This document shows, in pieces, positions 50,231 to 60,411 of a stretch of 64,000 nucleotides of DNA (position 1 is its first letter; every line of letters begins with the position of its first letter). The notes under the pieces were generated by a model. The model was given only the letters and a program-made list of their open reading frames with translations. It did not search any database and had not been told where the DNA came from. This DNA is from Hamiltosporidium tvaerminnensis. Its lineage: Eukaryota > Microsporidia > Dubosqiidae. The stretch covers positions 806,001 to 870,000 of the forward strand of contig JAKIMF020000013.1 of the NCBI GenBank assembly GCA_022605425.2, in the 5' to 3' direction. The position numbers and the translations under genes were made by a program.

Positions 50231-51600
50231 AACTTCGAAACACCTTATGAAAATAAATTATTAGGTTACTTGATTAAACCAACACTGTAACATATCATTT
50301 ATATAATTCAGTAATGTCCCGACGACTCACCTCGAAATGTTTAATTGGTTAAAACAATATAAGACACCTATAAGAGTGCTTCAATTAATATATGTTTCTT
50401 TCTATTTGTTCATAAATCTTACACAACCAATAATAGGGAGTAGAACTGAAAATAAAACAATTTAAAAGATTCTATTGGTTAATAAAAGATTAAAATGAAC
50501 ATTGTTAAAATTGTTTCCAGACTTTGGTATTAATTAAGAATAACATAATATTGTTTTTTATTTTTCTAAACTAATCTGGGTAAAAAAAAGTTTAAATCAA
50601 ATTGTTAAGATTTTTCTTTTAAGAATTTACAGTTACATATAAACTCTTATGATACAATTTATGCTTTTTATCATTCTTCTGTTTAATATATTTATATTCT
50701 CAAAATCAATTGCATGAAACAAATATTACTTGAATAACTTCCTGGAACGTTATACTTGATTTAATTAAAATAATTTTAATAAAGATGACTAAGAATTATA
50801 CAATATGTAAATGATCAAACAGCGTATAGTTAAACAGTTATTTCAGACAATAAAACACTTTACAAGAATACATTTCTCCGTAGAAAAGGAACTAGTGAAT
50901 AAAAATAGGGAGAATGTGAACAGAAGAAATATTTAAGCCGAGCCCAAGCTCTGAAAAATTGGAATAAATATATGAGAGAAGAGAAATATTCGGATTAAAA
51001 AAGTTATAATTTTTATTGAGTAATTGCTTAAGAGCGGTAAATAGTTTGGAAATACAAGAATAAAAAAATATGCGAGAAACAGACTAAGTGAGAGGATAAA
51101 GTTTTTATTGAAATGATTGAGGAATTATGACTCAGATAATGAAATTTAAGAAAATTCATGGCATTTTTTTCTTATGAATGTAAATGAAGGTTCGTTTCTA
51201 CAGATTAACGTCTAGTCTTAATCTATTTGATTAACATATCTCTTAAATGTATTTTAATATGTTTGAAATAATGAACAAACTTTACTACAAAGTATTAGAG
51301 TTTTACCAATGTTCTTACTTAATTTTATTCTTTAAAACTAAATCATAAAATCTCTAAAATTAAATTTACTTTTTTAAAATTGTTTATGATTAGTATATTT
51401 ATGCTACAAGAGATTTAAATAATTGGAAGTTATACATAATGACAATAAAATTGGGCAATTGGAGAAATTTTTTATAAAAATTTTTAAACATACCAATATA
51501 AAAGAACATTTTAGTAAAGTAAAAAAATTGTGGAAAAAAGTACTATAACAAAAAAACATGTACATTTATAAAGTATGTCTAATCCAAACGTTTTTATTTA
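50231..51600. other. A+T-rich desert
   Basis: No supported gene or repeat is seen. Confidence 0.45.
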
Positions 51601-52026
51601 TTAGAGTAGTTTTAATTTCGTGGTATTTCGAGTTACAAAGCTTTTTTTCCTTAAGGCACCTGCACCTGCATTTGCCAGATATTTATCCAATTTTGCTGCC
51701 ACATTGATTATAACTATGGGATCCGGTCTTGAATGGCATTCTCCATATTCTCTTAACGAAATCTCGTCTTTTGTAATTTTTTTTCAATGCAAAAAAACGT
51801 TTAAATTACATATTTTAGATTTGTTCCTCCATTAATTGATTCAAGATATAATGTTAGATGTCTAGATGACAAGGTTCGGCATCCGTTATTTTCAGAAAAA
51901 ATGTCATGCTGTTTCTTTCATCATTGCGAGTTCTGTCGAAATATAGGACTCAAAATCTCTGCACGCCACCTCTTTAGCGGCAGCGTACATTAAATTGGAA
52001 ATTTCAAACATTTCTTTAGCTGGATG
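51601..52026 (-). pseudogene. Decayed coding relic in two frames, unidentified
   Basis: On the minus strand 52026-51904 reads HPAKEMFEISNLMYAAAKEV and on to a TGA. In another frame 51769-51601 reads DEISLREYGECHSRPDPIVI, then AAKLDKYLANAGAGALRKK, ending in TAA. Both have protein-like composition and are less A+T-rich than the surroundings. The ISNLMYAAA segment recalls the region before the RT domain of LINEs, so a retrotransposon fragment is the likeliest source. I cannot confirm this. Confidence 0.4.
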
Positions 52027-53426
52027 TTAAGATTTTTTGCTGAAATCTCCATAATTTTTAATATGTTGATTTTTTTAGAATAAAATAAAAAATTTGAAAA
52101 ATTACCCATTCGCTTAGACATCATGTATAATCCCCAATTATTCAAATTGCCTGTAACATATATAAGGTTTTGTAAATATTTTCTCTGTATATAAGGTTCT
52201 TAGACAGATGTTAGCAGACCACAAATGTTATCTTTTTAAATTCACTGTTTGATATAAATTTATTCTTTAGTTTATTTAAATTATAATTTCAACCATTTTT
52301 GTAGTTTTGAGTCTAGGTTGTTTTTGAATTGAATAATATTTTTTAGATTCTTGTAAAATCTTATTTTTAAATTTTATAAACCTAAATTGAGTTTATTTGC
52401 TGTTCTTCAATATACTTTGATATTCAAAAAACATAAAAATTGTAAAAAACTTATATTATATTAAAAATTAAGGTTTTGTTTCATATCTACCTCACGTATT
52501 TAATCGTAGAGAGTAATTTTAGTGATGAATACTTATTTCTTAATATAATAAAACTATACAAACCGAATTATTCAATAAGTTTGTAATTTATTTAAGAAAA
52601 TAGATTGTAAAATCAAATATTCTTCATCGGTATTTCTTTTTTAAAAAATTTTCAGGAATTTTCTGACTAAAAATAATTTAAACAATGAATATGGAAATAT
52701 ACAGGCAAACATGTCATTGAATTTTAATATTTTCTAATTGTTTTTCTTACCTAAGTTTTTTATGTCATTTTCTAATTTTTATATAATTTGTGATATGAAC
52801 AGTGAGATTGATTTAAAGCAGAGAATTTAAATAAATTATTTTAGCAAAGACGTTGAATTGTAACTAATACATCTTTGGGTTGAATTTGTCCAAGTGAATA
52901 TATTTTTTTATTGTTTTTTATTCAGACAAACTATCAACAAATTGCTTATCATGATTAGATTGTAACAATCAAAAGACTTGTAGGCTATACAATGATACAA
53001 TAAGGTAGAAATAAAATTATTACTCTTCTTTAGACATAATCCCATACTCCTTTGCATGATATATAAGAATATATTATCTAAGCTATAATTATACTCACTC
53101 TATTAAGAAAATATAGGAAAATTATTTTTTTAATTAATATATTTGATAATCTAACTAGTTTATACAAAAAAATAAAAGAAAGAAACATAAAATTACACAT
53201 CTAAAATGAGAAAACTTGTTTCATATATAAAAAATCTTGGAACTTAGACTCACGATTTGATAAATATTATAGATTAGAATCCCAGACTATTCTAAGCTGT
53301 TATATCATGAAAAATTAAATTTTTTCAACTTCAATTATTAGTTTCAAGGTTATTCATATTTTCTTCAAGAGAGAGATATATGAACTATGATCATTGAATC
53401 TAGCTTTCTTATTCTTACAAAGTAAA
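52027..53426. other. A+T-rich desert
   Basis: No supported gene or repeat is seen. Confidence 0.45.
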
Positions 53427-53636
53427 AGGAGGATAACCACATTAAAAACTTTCTGATCGGCAACGAATATGTACGATTACTATGAAAATGATTGCAGCCA
53501 TTCGGTGGGAAATAAACCACACCGAATCTATAAGCCGATGTTCTATAATCTCGAGTTATAACAGATTTAAAGAAACAAATGGAAAAATTTGTTATTTCTA
53601 TCGACACCGAGAAGTAAAAGAAGAATGGAATAAGTA
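53427..53636 (-). repeat. SINE-like ~225-bp repeat, copy 6, inverted
   Basis: The minus strand reads CTTACTTATTCCATTCTTCT, CTTCTCGGTGTCGATAG, GAACATCGGCTTATAGATTC, GTGTGGTTTATTTCCCACCG and the tail GTTGCCGATCAGAAAGTTTT to CCTCC. It is among the better preserved copies, with the same landmarks as copies 2, 4 and 5. Confidence 0.8.
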
Positions 53637-54189
53637 AGTAAGTTATTCTTACGTATAAAAATTTAGTTAGATTTACTCCTGTAATCTAAAAATTACTTTA
53701 TATTTACTTCGATTTTTAACAATTTATAGTTTCTAATGTATTTCACTTCGCGTATAAAGATTTTAAATACAGGAAAATAGAAATTTCACTTTCTATGTTT
53801 TCTTATAAAAACAAGAAATATATGAAGAACTGTTACTTAGTAACAACATTTAATTTCACTTTAATTAAACTTAACTTCTAAATTTTTAAAAAATACATGA
53901 GATTTAGCATATTCACCGATTATTCGATCAAAAATATAAATAAATTATTCAATTCAATAAAACTACTAGCCTTGTTATTTCATCATAAATACAGATAATT
54001 TATTAGATACTTAGTATATTTTTTTTAAAATACACAGTTCAATCTACACAATACCATAATTTAAAATCTATTTAAGTTTATTTTTATTCTTCAACTTAAA
54101 CAATATTTTTGTCTTTTAATACCTGTCTTCTTATAAACGAGGACTTATAGTTTTCTTAGCCATAAAAATATATTTGAAGGGGTATTTCA
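53637..54189. other. A+T-rich spacer
   Basis: No gene or repeat is recognised. Confidence 0.4.
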
Positions 54190-54300
54190 ATTTCTTAAAA
54201 AAAATAAACTTCCATTGATTTTTTCAAAGTAAAATTAAACTTTCATTAATTTTTTTAAGGTAAAACTAATTTTCATTGATTTTTTTAAAGTAAAACATAA
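54190..54300 (+). repeat. Three ~45-bp tandem units
   Basis: A unit of TTTCATTGATTTTTTTAAAG followed by TAAAACTAA recurs three times with small changes. Confidence 0.75.
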
Positions 54301-54540
54301 CAACCTTCTATTTTCTTAATAAAAAAGTCAAATAAAATTTCATTTCTCTTTTCTTTAAATTTAATGAACAACGATCTTTCTTTATTTAGATGATTTATTC
54401 TTACAATTACAGATAGAAAATAAACAATTATTAAATTATCATAGAGAATTGTATTATGTTATATCTTAGATTTGTATATTTTTATTATTTCCTCTTTTCG
54501 TAAATTTAATACATCTTTTTATTAAATCTATTAACTCAGA

Positions 54541-54700
54541 CTTTCTTGTCTTTTCTTTTCATTTCTTTTCTTGTCTTTTCATTTTCATGTCTTTTCATAT
54601 CTTTTCATTTCTTTTCATATCTTTTCATTTCATTTCTTTTCTTTTCTTTTCTTTTCTTTTCTTTTCTTTTCATTTTCATTTTAATTTTACTATTTTTTTA
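54541..54700 (+). repeat. CTTTT-type polypyrimidine microsatellite
   Basis: The plus strand is almost only C and T, built from CTTTTCATTT and TTTTC units, ending in a pure TTTTC run near 54630-54670. The frame through it (54546-54743) encodes only Phe/Ser/Leu and is not a gene. Confidence 0.9.
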
Positions 54701-54789
54701 TCACAAATATTATTTTTATAGAACTAACAATAAAAAAAAGTAAAAAGCATTTCTTTAATTAAGAAATATAAAAAAATATAACAAATCTA

Positions 54790-55020
54790 AAAAGAAAATA
54801 ATTTTTATTCTTTTGAATAATCTGAATAATTCTAATAATTTTTATTATTTTGAATAATTCTAATAAATCCTATTTCCAATAATTCTATTTCTAATAATTC
54901 CAATAATTCTATTTCTAATAATTCCAAAAATTCTAATACATCCTATTTCTAATAACTCTAATAATTCTTATATTTCTAATAATTCTATTCCTTATAATTC
55001 TATTAAATCCTATTGCTGGT
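54790..55020 (+). repeat. TAATAATTC-type degenerate repeat
   Basis: Units such as CTATTTCTAATAATTC are repeated irregularly over about 230 bp, ending just before the promoter of the gene at 55057. Confidence 0.8.
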
Positions 55021-55044
55021 AAAATATTTAATTCCATTTAAAAA

Positions 55045-55047
55045 CCC
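55045..55047 (+). promoter_or_regulatory. CCC-type start motif
   Basis: AACCCTACC lies 9 bases before ATG 55057, like the motifs before the PSP1 and uL3 genes. Confidence 0.5.
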
Positions 55048-55056
55048 TACCTTTAT

Positions 55057-56022
55057 ATGCAAGAAGACAGAATAGCTGCCAAAAACATTTTACAAAACAA
55101 AAAATACATACCACACACCAAAAGAATATCATACCTCTCCACTCTCCTACCAACCCATACCACACAACCAAAAAAGATATCATTCACCTACAACACATCC
55201 CTTTCTCTTCTACAAAACATAAATCTAAACAACACACCTTCTTCAAACAATTTAGAACTTAAAAAATTCCGTGTTTTTTTAATAAAAAATCTTAAAAATT
55301 TAAAAAACTTAAAAAAAAAATCAAACATTTTTTTAACAATAATTAATTCTATAAATAACACTACACTTCCAATAAAAAATGATTTATTTAGTTGGTCGCC
55401 CGGTAAAGATTATTGTGATTCTTACGAATTTCTACTTTCTTTAATTAAAAGAAATTCTTTTACTCAAAAATACCAAAAATATTTTTCTAAAAAAGCCATA
55501 ATTACGCGAAATACAACCTGTAAAGTTATAAATTGCCTTAAATTAAAAGCGCCAATCACAATACTTCCTAACATAGAAATTATTAATAAAGACACAGAAA
55601 TATTTTCTAAGTATGAAACAACATACACGACATCCTTACCCACAGAAAACTATACCACACCTAACCTATCATTGACAGATACTTATATTTCTTCTGCCTC
55701 ACCCACCTCAAATATCTCACCCAACTCTTCCTTCTCTTCTATAAACCTTCACATGTCTAATTTCACTGTACATAAACGTGTCATATCACACTCTTACTGG
55801 TGCGACAAAATACACACCACATCCTCTACAACCCCTATATTCTCATTCCTCACTCCATTTAAATCTTCAAATAAAATTTTCTTTCTCTCTACATGTCTTA
55901 CATTTATAGAAATAGAAATCACAGGTAAAAGAACAGTAACAGCTATTGTTAGTCTTAATAAGTTTATAACCCTTATACAAGGAAAAGAAGAAGAATGGCT
56001 TAAAACAATAGGATGTGTATAA
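55057..56022 (+). CDS. Unidentified serine/threonine/asparagine-rich protein
   Basis: The 321-residue frame is by far the longest unexplained plus-strand ORF outside repeats and has a CCC-type motif 9 bases upstream, so it is probably a real gene. Features: a Lys-rich N-terminus, a basic Leu/Asn/Lys stretch (~residues 70-90, KKFRVFLIKNLKNLKNLKK), a mixed segment around DLFSWSPGKDYCDSYEF (~110-126), a Ser/Thr/Pro-rich low-complexity part (~190-235), and a more ordered C-terminus with FFLSTCLTFIEIEITGKR and EEEWLKTIGCV at the end. No signal peptide or membrane helix is obvious. C-rich codons (ACC, CAC) are unusually frequent for this contig. No family is recognised; lineage-specific genes are common in microsporidia. 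Confidence 0.65.
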   Translation: MQEDRIAAKNILQNKKYIPHTKRISYLSTLLPTHTTQPKKISFTYNTSLSLLQNINLNNTPSSNNLELKKFRVFLIKNLKNLKNLKKKSNIFLTIINSINNTTLPIKNDLFSWSPGKDYCDSYEFLLSLIKRNSFTQKYQKYFSKKAIITRNTTCKVINCLKLKAPITILPNIEIINKDTEIFSKYETTYTTSLPTENYTTPNLSLTDTYISSASPTSNISPNSSFSSINLHMSNFTVHKRVISHSYWCDKIHTTSSTTPIFSFLTPFKSSNKIFFLSTCLTFIEIEITGKRTVTAIVSLNKFITLIQGKEEEWLKTIGCV

Positions 56023-56250
56023 GAATAGGGGGTCGGATATTAACTATGAGGATATATTATAGGGTTAGGTGTATTGTAATAGGAATATGGGAATATTAAA
56101 GATTCTTCTGTTTTATTTACTGCCTTTTAAAATATTAGAAATTAATTTAATTTTAGATTCAATAAAATAAAAAATAAATTCTTGGACTTCATTAGCTTAG
56201 ATATAATTTATGATATTTTCTTTTATAATTTATAATATTTTTAAAATGTC
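56023..56250. other. Spacer
   Basis: A+T-rich sequence separates the gene from repeat copy F; nothing is recognised in it. Confidence 0.4.
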
Positions 56251-56974
56251 GGGGGAGGAGAAACACATAAAAAAACTTTCTGCTTGGCAATGAGTGTGTG
56301 AAACTAGTGTGAGATCACTTGTTTGGATTTTTGGTGGGAATAGAACCACCCTACTCTTTGTTTTTTCCATGGGAGTTGTTATGAAGGGGAGTGTCTAAGA
56401 AAAGGAGAAACTTTTTCTACAAATTTATTTGTAGTTTTTTATGTAACCAGATTGCAGATCGCAGTTGAACATGTAGGTAATTGCCATGTAAAAGCATGGA
56501 AACCTAGCCTTGCTCACTCGGGTTAAAAGACTTAGCGCCTGGGAGATATAAAAATAAAACCCATTTAAAGTCAGGAGAGCTAAGTAGCAGGTTATACCTG
56601 TTGGTATGACATTGCACTGTCTACGTGGACCCCATGTAAGTCTCTGAAATATATCTTAGCAGAAGTTTATTGGGTTCGGAAAGTGTAGAGTAAGTGGGAA
56701 TGCTGCATAGTCTTAAGTGAGCTTAGGGGGGTGCTTCGGCTTTCGATCACACACCATGCAACAGACATTAAAGAACTCCGGGCAACTGCCTCACCTATGA
56801 ATTAAATTCTTAACACCTGGATGATGAAAGGTCTTGGAAAGTAGGTATCGAAAGGAAGTACCGATGGAGGTTTAGGGTAGCAGTCATTTATGTTAAACCT
56901 AGAACTGCGTTAATGTCATGAAAACAAATATAACACTTGCCACTATTTTAAAAAGATGTGATACTTTTAAATAA
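56251..56974 (-). mobile_element. 726-bp repeat family, copy F, inverted, full length
   Basis: Read on the minus strand it starts TTATTTAAAAGTATCACATC at 56974 and ends CTCCTCCCCC at 56251, about 724 bp. It shares all landmarks of copy B, including the CCATG/CATGG and CTACAAA/TTTGTAG hairpins. No clear target-site duplication is visible. Confidence 0.92.
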
Positions 56975-57289
56975 AGTCTACTTCCTTTTAAGCATGTTTG
57001 ATTTTTCTTAGAATTTAAAATATTTATTTTTAACCTCTTTTGAATAAATAACTAATTCTTTGCTAAGTTTGTTTAGTTTTATATTAATAGTTTTATTTTA
57101 ATATTTACTTCTATTTCCTTTTTTTTCTCATTTAAATATAAAATATATTTTTAATTAGATTTTCTTCTTTCACTCTATTCAAGTATAGAATTTTTTTTTG
57201 TCCTTAAAAAAAATAATGCGTTTTATAATAAATTATTTACTTAAACTGTTTTAGATTTTAAAGATTTTTTTTATTAAAAAATTATTTAA

Positions 57290-57690
57290 ATAAATATTAA
57301 AGCAGGCTATTAAAAAATTATTTAAATAAATATTAAAGCAGGCTACTAAAAGTATAATATAAATAAATATTAAATGAGACTACTCAAAGTATACTATAAA
57401 TAAATATCAAAGCAGGCTACTAAAAGTATAATTTAATATATTTTAAAGCAGGCTACTCAACGTATACTATAAATAAATATTAAAGCAGACTATTAGAAGT
57501 ATAATATAAATAAATATTAAAGCAGGCTATTAGAAGTATAACTAAAACAAATTTTAAAGCAGACTATCTAAAGTTAATATAAACGAATATCAAAGCAGGC
57601 TACTCAACGTATACTATAAACAAATTTTAAAGCAGACTATTTAAAGTTACTATAAACGAATATCAAAGCAGGCTATTAGAAGTATAATTT
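57290..57690 (+). repeat. Minisatellite with AAAGCAGGCTA core, ~37-bp unit
   Basis: AAAGCAGGCTAC/T or AAAGCAGACTAT recurs about eleven times, each followed by an AGTATAATATAAATAAATAT-like stretch. Units vary in length by a few bases. Confidence 0.92.
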
Positions 57691-58200
57691 TTTTATCCAA
57701 TTAATTATTCTAATTACAAATAAATTAATTATAAATTCCTTAAACTCTAAATTCTACCAATTTATTATTAAATTATTTAATAAAATTCTGGGTTAAAATA
57801 TTTTTAACATTTTTATATGTTTTCTACCTCTTTAACACTTTTTGTCTCTTCTTCCAAATCCGACTCTTTATTTATTTTATTGGTCGGTTCCTCTAAAGTG
57901 GTTCCTCCTTGTGAAATAAGGGGTGCTTTATTTTTTGGTTTAAAATTTTTTGCACTTCAATATCTTAACTTAAGATATGTAAAAAAAAATATTTAAAGGA
58001 TAAATACAATCTTAAAAACTTAATTAAATATTTACAATAAAAGAAAAAAAATCTTAAAGAAACTAAAAAGATAAAAAAAAATATAAAAAAAAGAAAAAAA
58101 CTAAAAAGATAAAAAAAAAATATAAAAAAACTAGAAATATAATAAAAACTAAAAAAACTATAATAAAAACTATAATAAAAACTAAAAAAACTATAAAAAC
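57691..58200. other. A+T-rich spacer with a poly-A-rich tract
   Basis: 58020-58200 is AAAAACTATAATAAAA-type simple sequence. The minus frame across it (58231-57965) is only Phe/Tyr/Ser and is not a gene. Confidence 0.6.
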
Positions 58201-58470
58201 TTAAACAAATACAAATACAAATACAAAACAAACTTCAAACTAACAAATCCTAATACAAAACAAAATCAAATACAAACCAACCAATCAAATACAAAACAAA
58301 TTAACAAATACAATCATACCAATCAAAACCAATCATAACAATCAAATACAAACCAACCAATCAAATACAAACCAACCAATCAAATACAAAACCGATACAA
58401 AACCAATAAACCAAAAAAAACAACCAATCAAATACAAAACAAAACCATAAACAAATACAATATTTAAAAC
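58201..58470 (+). repeat. CAAATACAAAC / CCAACCAAT simple repeat
   Basis: Purine-plus-C sequence made of AATCAAATACAAACCAACC variants lies just upstream of the PSP1-domain gene. It is almost free of T and G. Confidence 0.85.
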
Positions 58471-58515
58471 ACTTTGTATCACCTACACCTATAAATTACT
58501 AATATATATTTCTAA

Positions 58516-58518
58516 CCC
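58516..58518 (+). promoter_or_regulatory. CCC-type start motif of the PSP1-domain gene
   Basis: AACCCTTAAAATG places CCC five bases before the ATG, a close match to the microsporidian start motif. Confidence 0.6.
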
Positions 58519-58523
58519 TTAAA

Positions 58524-59642
58524 ATGAATACACAGAAATGGTCTTCTCCTTTTATATTTAACGTATGGTCAGACACAACAGAAGAATGGACAGATCAAGA
58601 TTGGAGAGTAGTAGGATATAACAGTAGAAGTAGAAGTAAGTCAGTTACATATGAAGAATGTAAAGACCAAGACTGGAGAGTAGTAGGATACAACAGTAGA
58701 AGCAATAGTAGTATTAGTAGAAGCAATAGTAGTAAGGATAGTATTATTAATAAATATACTAACACCTACTCTAATACTAATAACACCTACTCTAATAACA
58801 CCTACTCTAATACTAATAATACCTATAATATATTACCACAGCTTAGAAGACTTAGTGAACCTGTTATTACTAATAATATGTCTGTAAGTGATATTTTATC
58901 TTTAAATAATAATTTATACATTATAGAGTTTAAAGGGGGTAGATTAGATGTAGGATATTTTACAGGGGATACTAATAGGGATACTAATAGGGATACTAAT
59001 AGGGATAATGATAGGGATAGTAATAGGGATACTAATAGGGATACTAATAGGGATACTAATAGGGATAATGATAGGGATAATGATAGGGATAATGATTTAT
59101 ATAATAGTAACAGGGATACTAATAATAACCAACAATCAAATACTAACCAACTAAATACTAACAAACAACCAAACCAACAATCAAATATTACCTCACATTT
59201 CATTACAAATGCTTATGTTATATTGGAGGCTGATAGAGGAGAAGATTTAGGAAAAATAAAGTGTAAGACAAGTAAAGAGAAATATAAAAGATTATTAAGT
59301 AGAATAGATAAGAATGAAAGTGTAAGAGAAGTACATCCTAAACGTATATATAGATTAGCAGAAGGTAAAGATTTAGAAGTAATAAAAATTAAAGAAGAAT
59401 TAGAAAGAAATGCATTGGTTAGTTGTAAGGAGAGAGTAAGAGAAAGAGGGTTGGGTATGGAAGTGGTAGAGTGTGAGTATCAATGGGATATGAATAAACT
59501 TACTTTTTATTTTAAAAGTGATAAAAGAATAGATTTTAGAGATTTGGTTAAAGAACTTTATAAGGTTTATAAGACTAGGATATGGATGTGTGCAGTGGAG
59601 AAGTCAAAGAATTATTATTTGAGTGAGTTGTGTGAGGGGTGA
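58524..59642 (+). CDS. PSP1-domain protein with low-complexity insert
   Basis: The 372-residue product holds a PSP1 C-terminal domain, found in bacterial YaaT and yeast Psp1, which are cytosolic factors often tied to nucleic-acid or ribonucleoprotein functions. Visible parts: LYIIEFKGGRLDVGYF (131-146), AYVILEADRGEDLGKI (230-245), HPKRIYRLAEGKD (271-283), then VECEYQWDMNKLTFYF (315-330) with DFRDLVKELYKVYKTRI (337-353). Between the first two lies an ~83-residue insert, largely TNRD/NDRD repeats (148-190) then Gln/Asn-rich, which splits the domain. The N-terminus carries a duplicated DQDWRVVGYNSRS (24-36, 49-61) and Asn/Ser/Thr/Tyr repeats. There is no signal peptide. A CCC motif lies 5 bases upstream. 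The family call is firm; the biological role in microsporidia is not known. Confidence 0.87.
   Translation: MNTQKWSSPFIFNVWSDTTEEWTDQDWRVVGYNSRSRSKSVTYEECKDQDWRVVGYNSRSNSSISRSNSSKDSIINKYTNTYSNTNNTYSNNTYSNTNNTYNILPQLRRLSEPVITNNMSVSDILSLNNNLYIIEFKGGRLDVGYFTGDTNRDTNRDTNRDNDRDSNRDTNRDTNRDTNRDNDRDNDRDNDLYNSNRDTNNNQQSNTNQLNTNKQPNQQSNITSHFITNAYVILEADRGEDLGKIKCKTSKEKYKRLLSRIDKNESVREVHPKRIYRLAEGKDLEVIKIKEELERNALVSCKERVRERGLGMEVVECEYQWDMNKLTFYFKSDKRIDFRDLVKELYKVYKTRIWMCAVEKSKNYYLSELCEG
58965..59094 (+). repeat. Coding 12-bp repeat (TNRD) within the PSP1 gene
   Basis: GATACTAATAGG and GATAATGATAGG alternate about eleven times and encode D-T-N-R or D-N-D-R. The pure pattern suggests recent slippage. Confidence 0.95.
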
Positions 59643-59820
59643 TAGTGTGGTATGGAGTGATGGTAATAAGGTTAGTATTAGTAATAAGTATTATTGGTAA
59701 TAAGAAGTATTAGTAATAAGTAGTATTGGTAATAAGAAGTATTAGTAATAAGTAGTATTGGTAGTAAGTAGTATTAGTAATAAGTAGTATTGGTAGTAAG
59801 TAGTATTAGTAATACTTGTG
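59643..59820 (+). repeat. TAATAAGTAGTATTGG tandem repeat
   Basis: TAATAAGTAGTATTGGTAGT units recur right after the PSP1 gene stop, in which the repeat replaces ordinary 3' flank. Confidence 0.9.
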
Positions 59821-59869
59821 GTTAGAAATAAATTAATTTGTAAGTTTAGAATTTAATTATTTAATTATT

Positions 59870-60060
59870 TTATTATTTTTAATTATTTATTTCCTATATT
59901 TTATTTATTTATAAAATATTTTCTATATTTTTATTTATTTCCTATATTTTATTTATTTCCTATATTTTATTTATTTATTTCCTAAATTTTATTTTATTTA
60001 TTTATTTCCTATAAATATTCTTTTTATAAATTAAATATCCTTTTTATAAATTAAATATCC
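59870..60060 (+). repeat. TTTATTTCCTATATTTTA tandem repeat
   Basis: TTATTTCCTATATTTTATT recurs about six times, then TTTTTATAAATTAAATATCC twice. It is simple sequence between two genes. Confidence 0.85.
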
Positions 60061-60159
60061 TTTTTTTTAAATATCCTTCTCTTATTCTTATTATTTTCTT
60101 TTTACAATCTCCCTTCTAATATTCATCTATCACTTATATAACCCTTACTTATCACTTGG

Positions 60160-60330
60160 TTTTAAATATTTTTTAAAAGTTCCCTTCCCAAAATTTCTTA
60201 CTATAACCTTTATTCCTAAATATTTTATATTTTTATATAAAATTATTTTTTAAAAGTTCCCTTCCCATAATTTCTTACTATAACCCTTACTCTTACTCCT
60301 AAATATTTTTTTTATTAAAATTATTTTTAA
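60160..60330 (+). repeat. Two-copy ~85-bp direct repeat upstream of uL3
   Basis: TTTTAAAAGTTCCCTTCCCA followed by ATTTCTTACTATAACC occurs at ~60170 and ~60252. It ends about 80 bp before the uL3 ATG, so it may affect its promoter region. Confidence 0.8.
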
Positions 60331-60402
60331 TAACCCTTCCTTCATATAACCCTTACCCCCTCTCCTCTCTCCTAAATATTTTTTATTAAAAATATTTTTT
60401 TA

Positions 60403-60405
60403 CCC
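60403..60405 (+). promoter_or_regulatory. CCC-type start motif of uL3
   Basis: TACCCTAAAAAATG places CCC 6 bases before the uL3 ATG. The same arrangement occurs before the PSP1 gene. It implies a very short 5' leader. Confidence 0.65.
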
Positions 60406-60411
60406 TAAAAA

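Noticed and set aside
58823-59203. Minus-strand frame rich in Leu/Ser
   Set aside because: It is the complement of the 12-bp repeat in the PSP1 gene.
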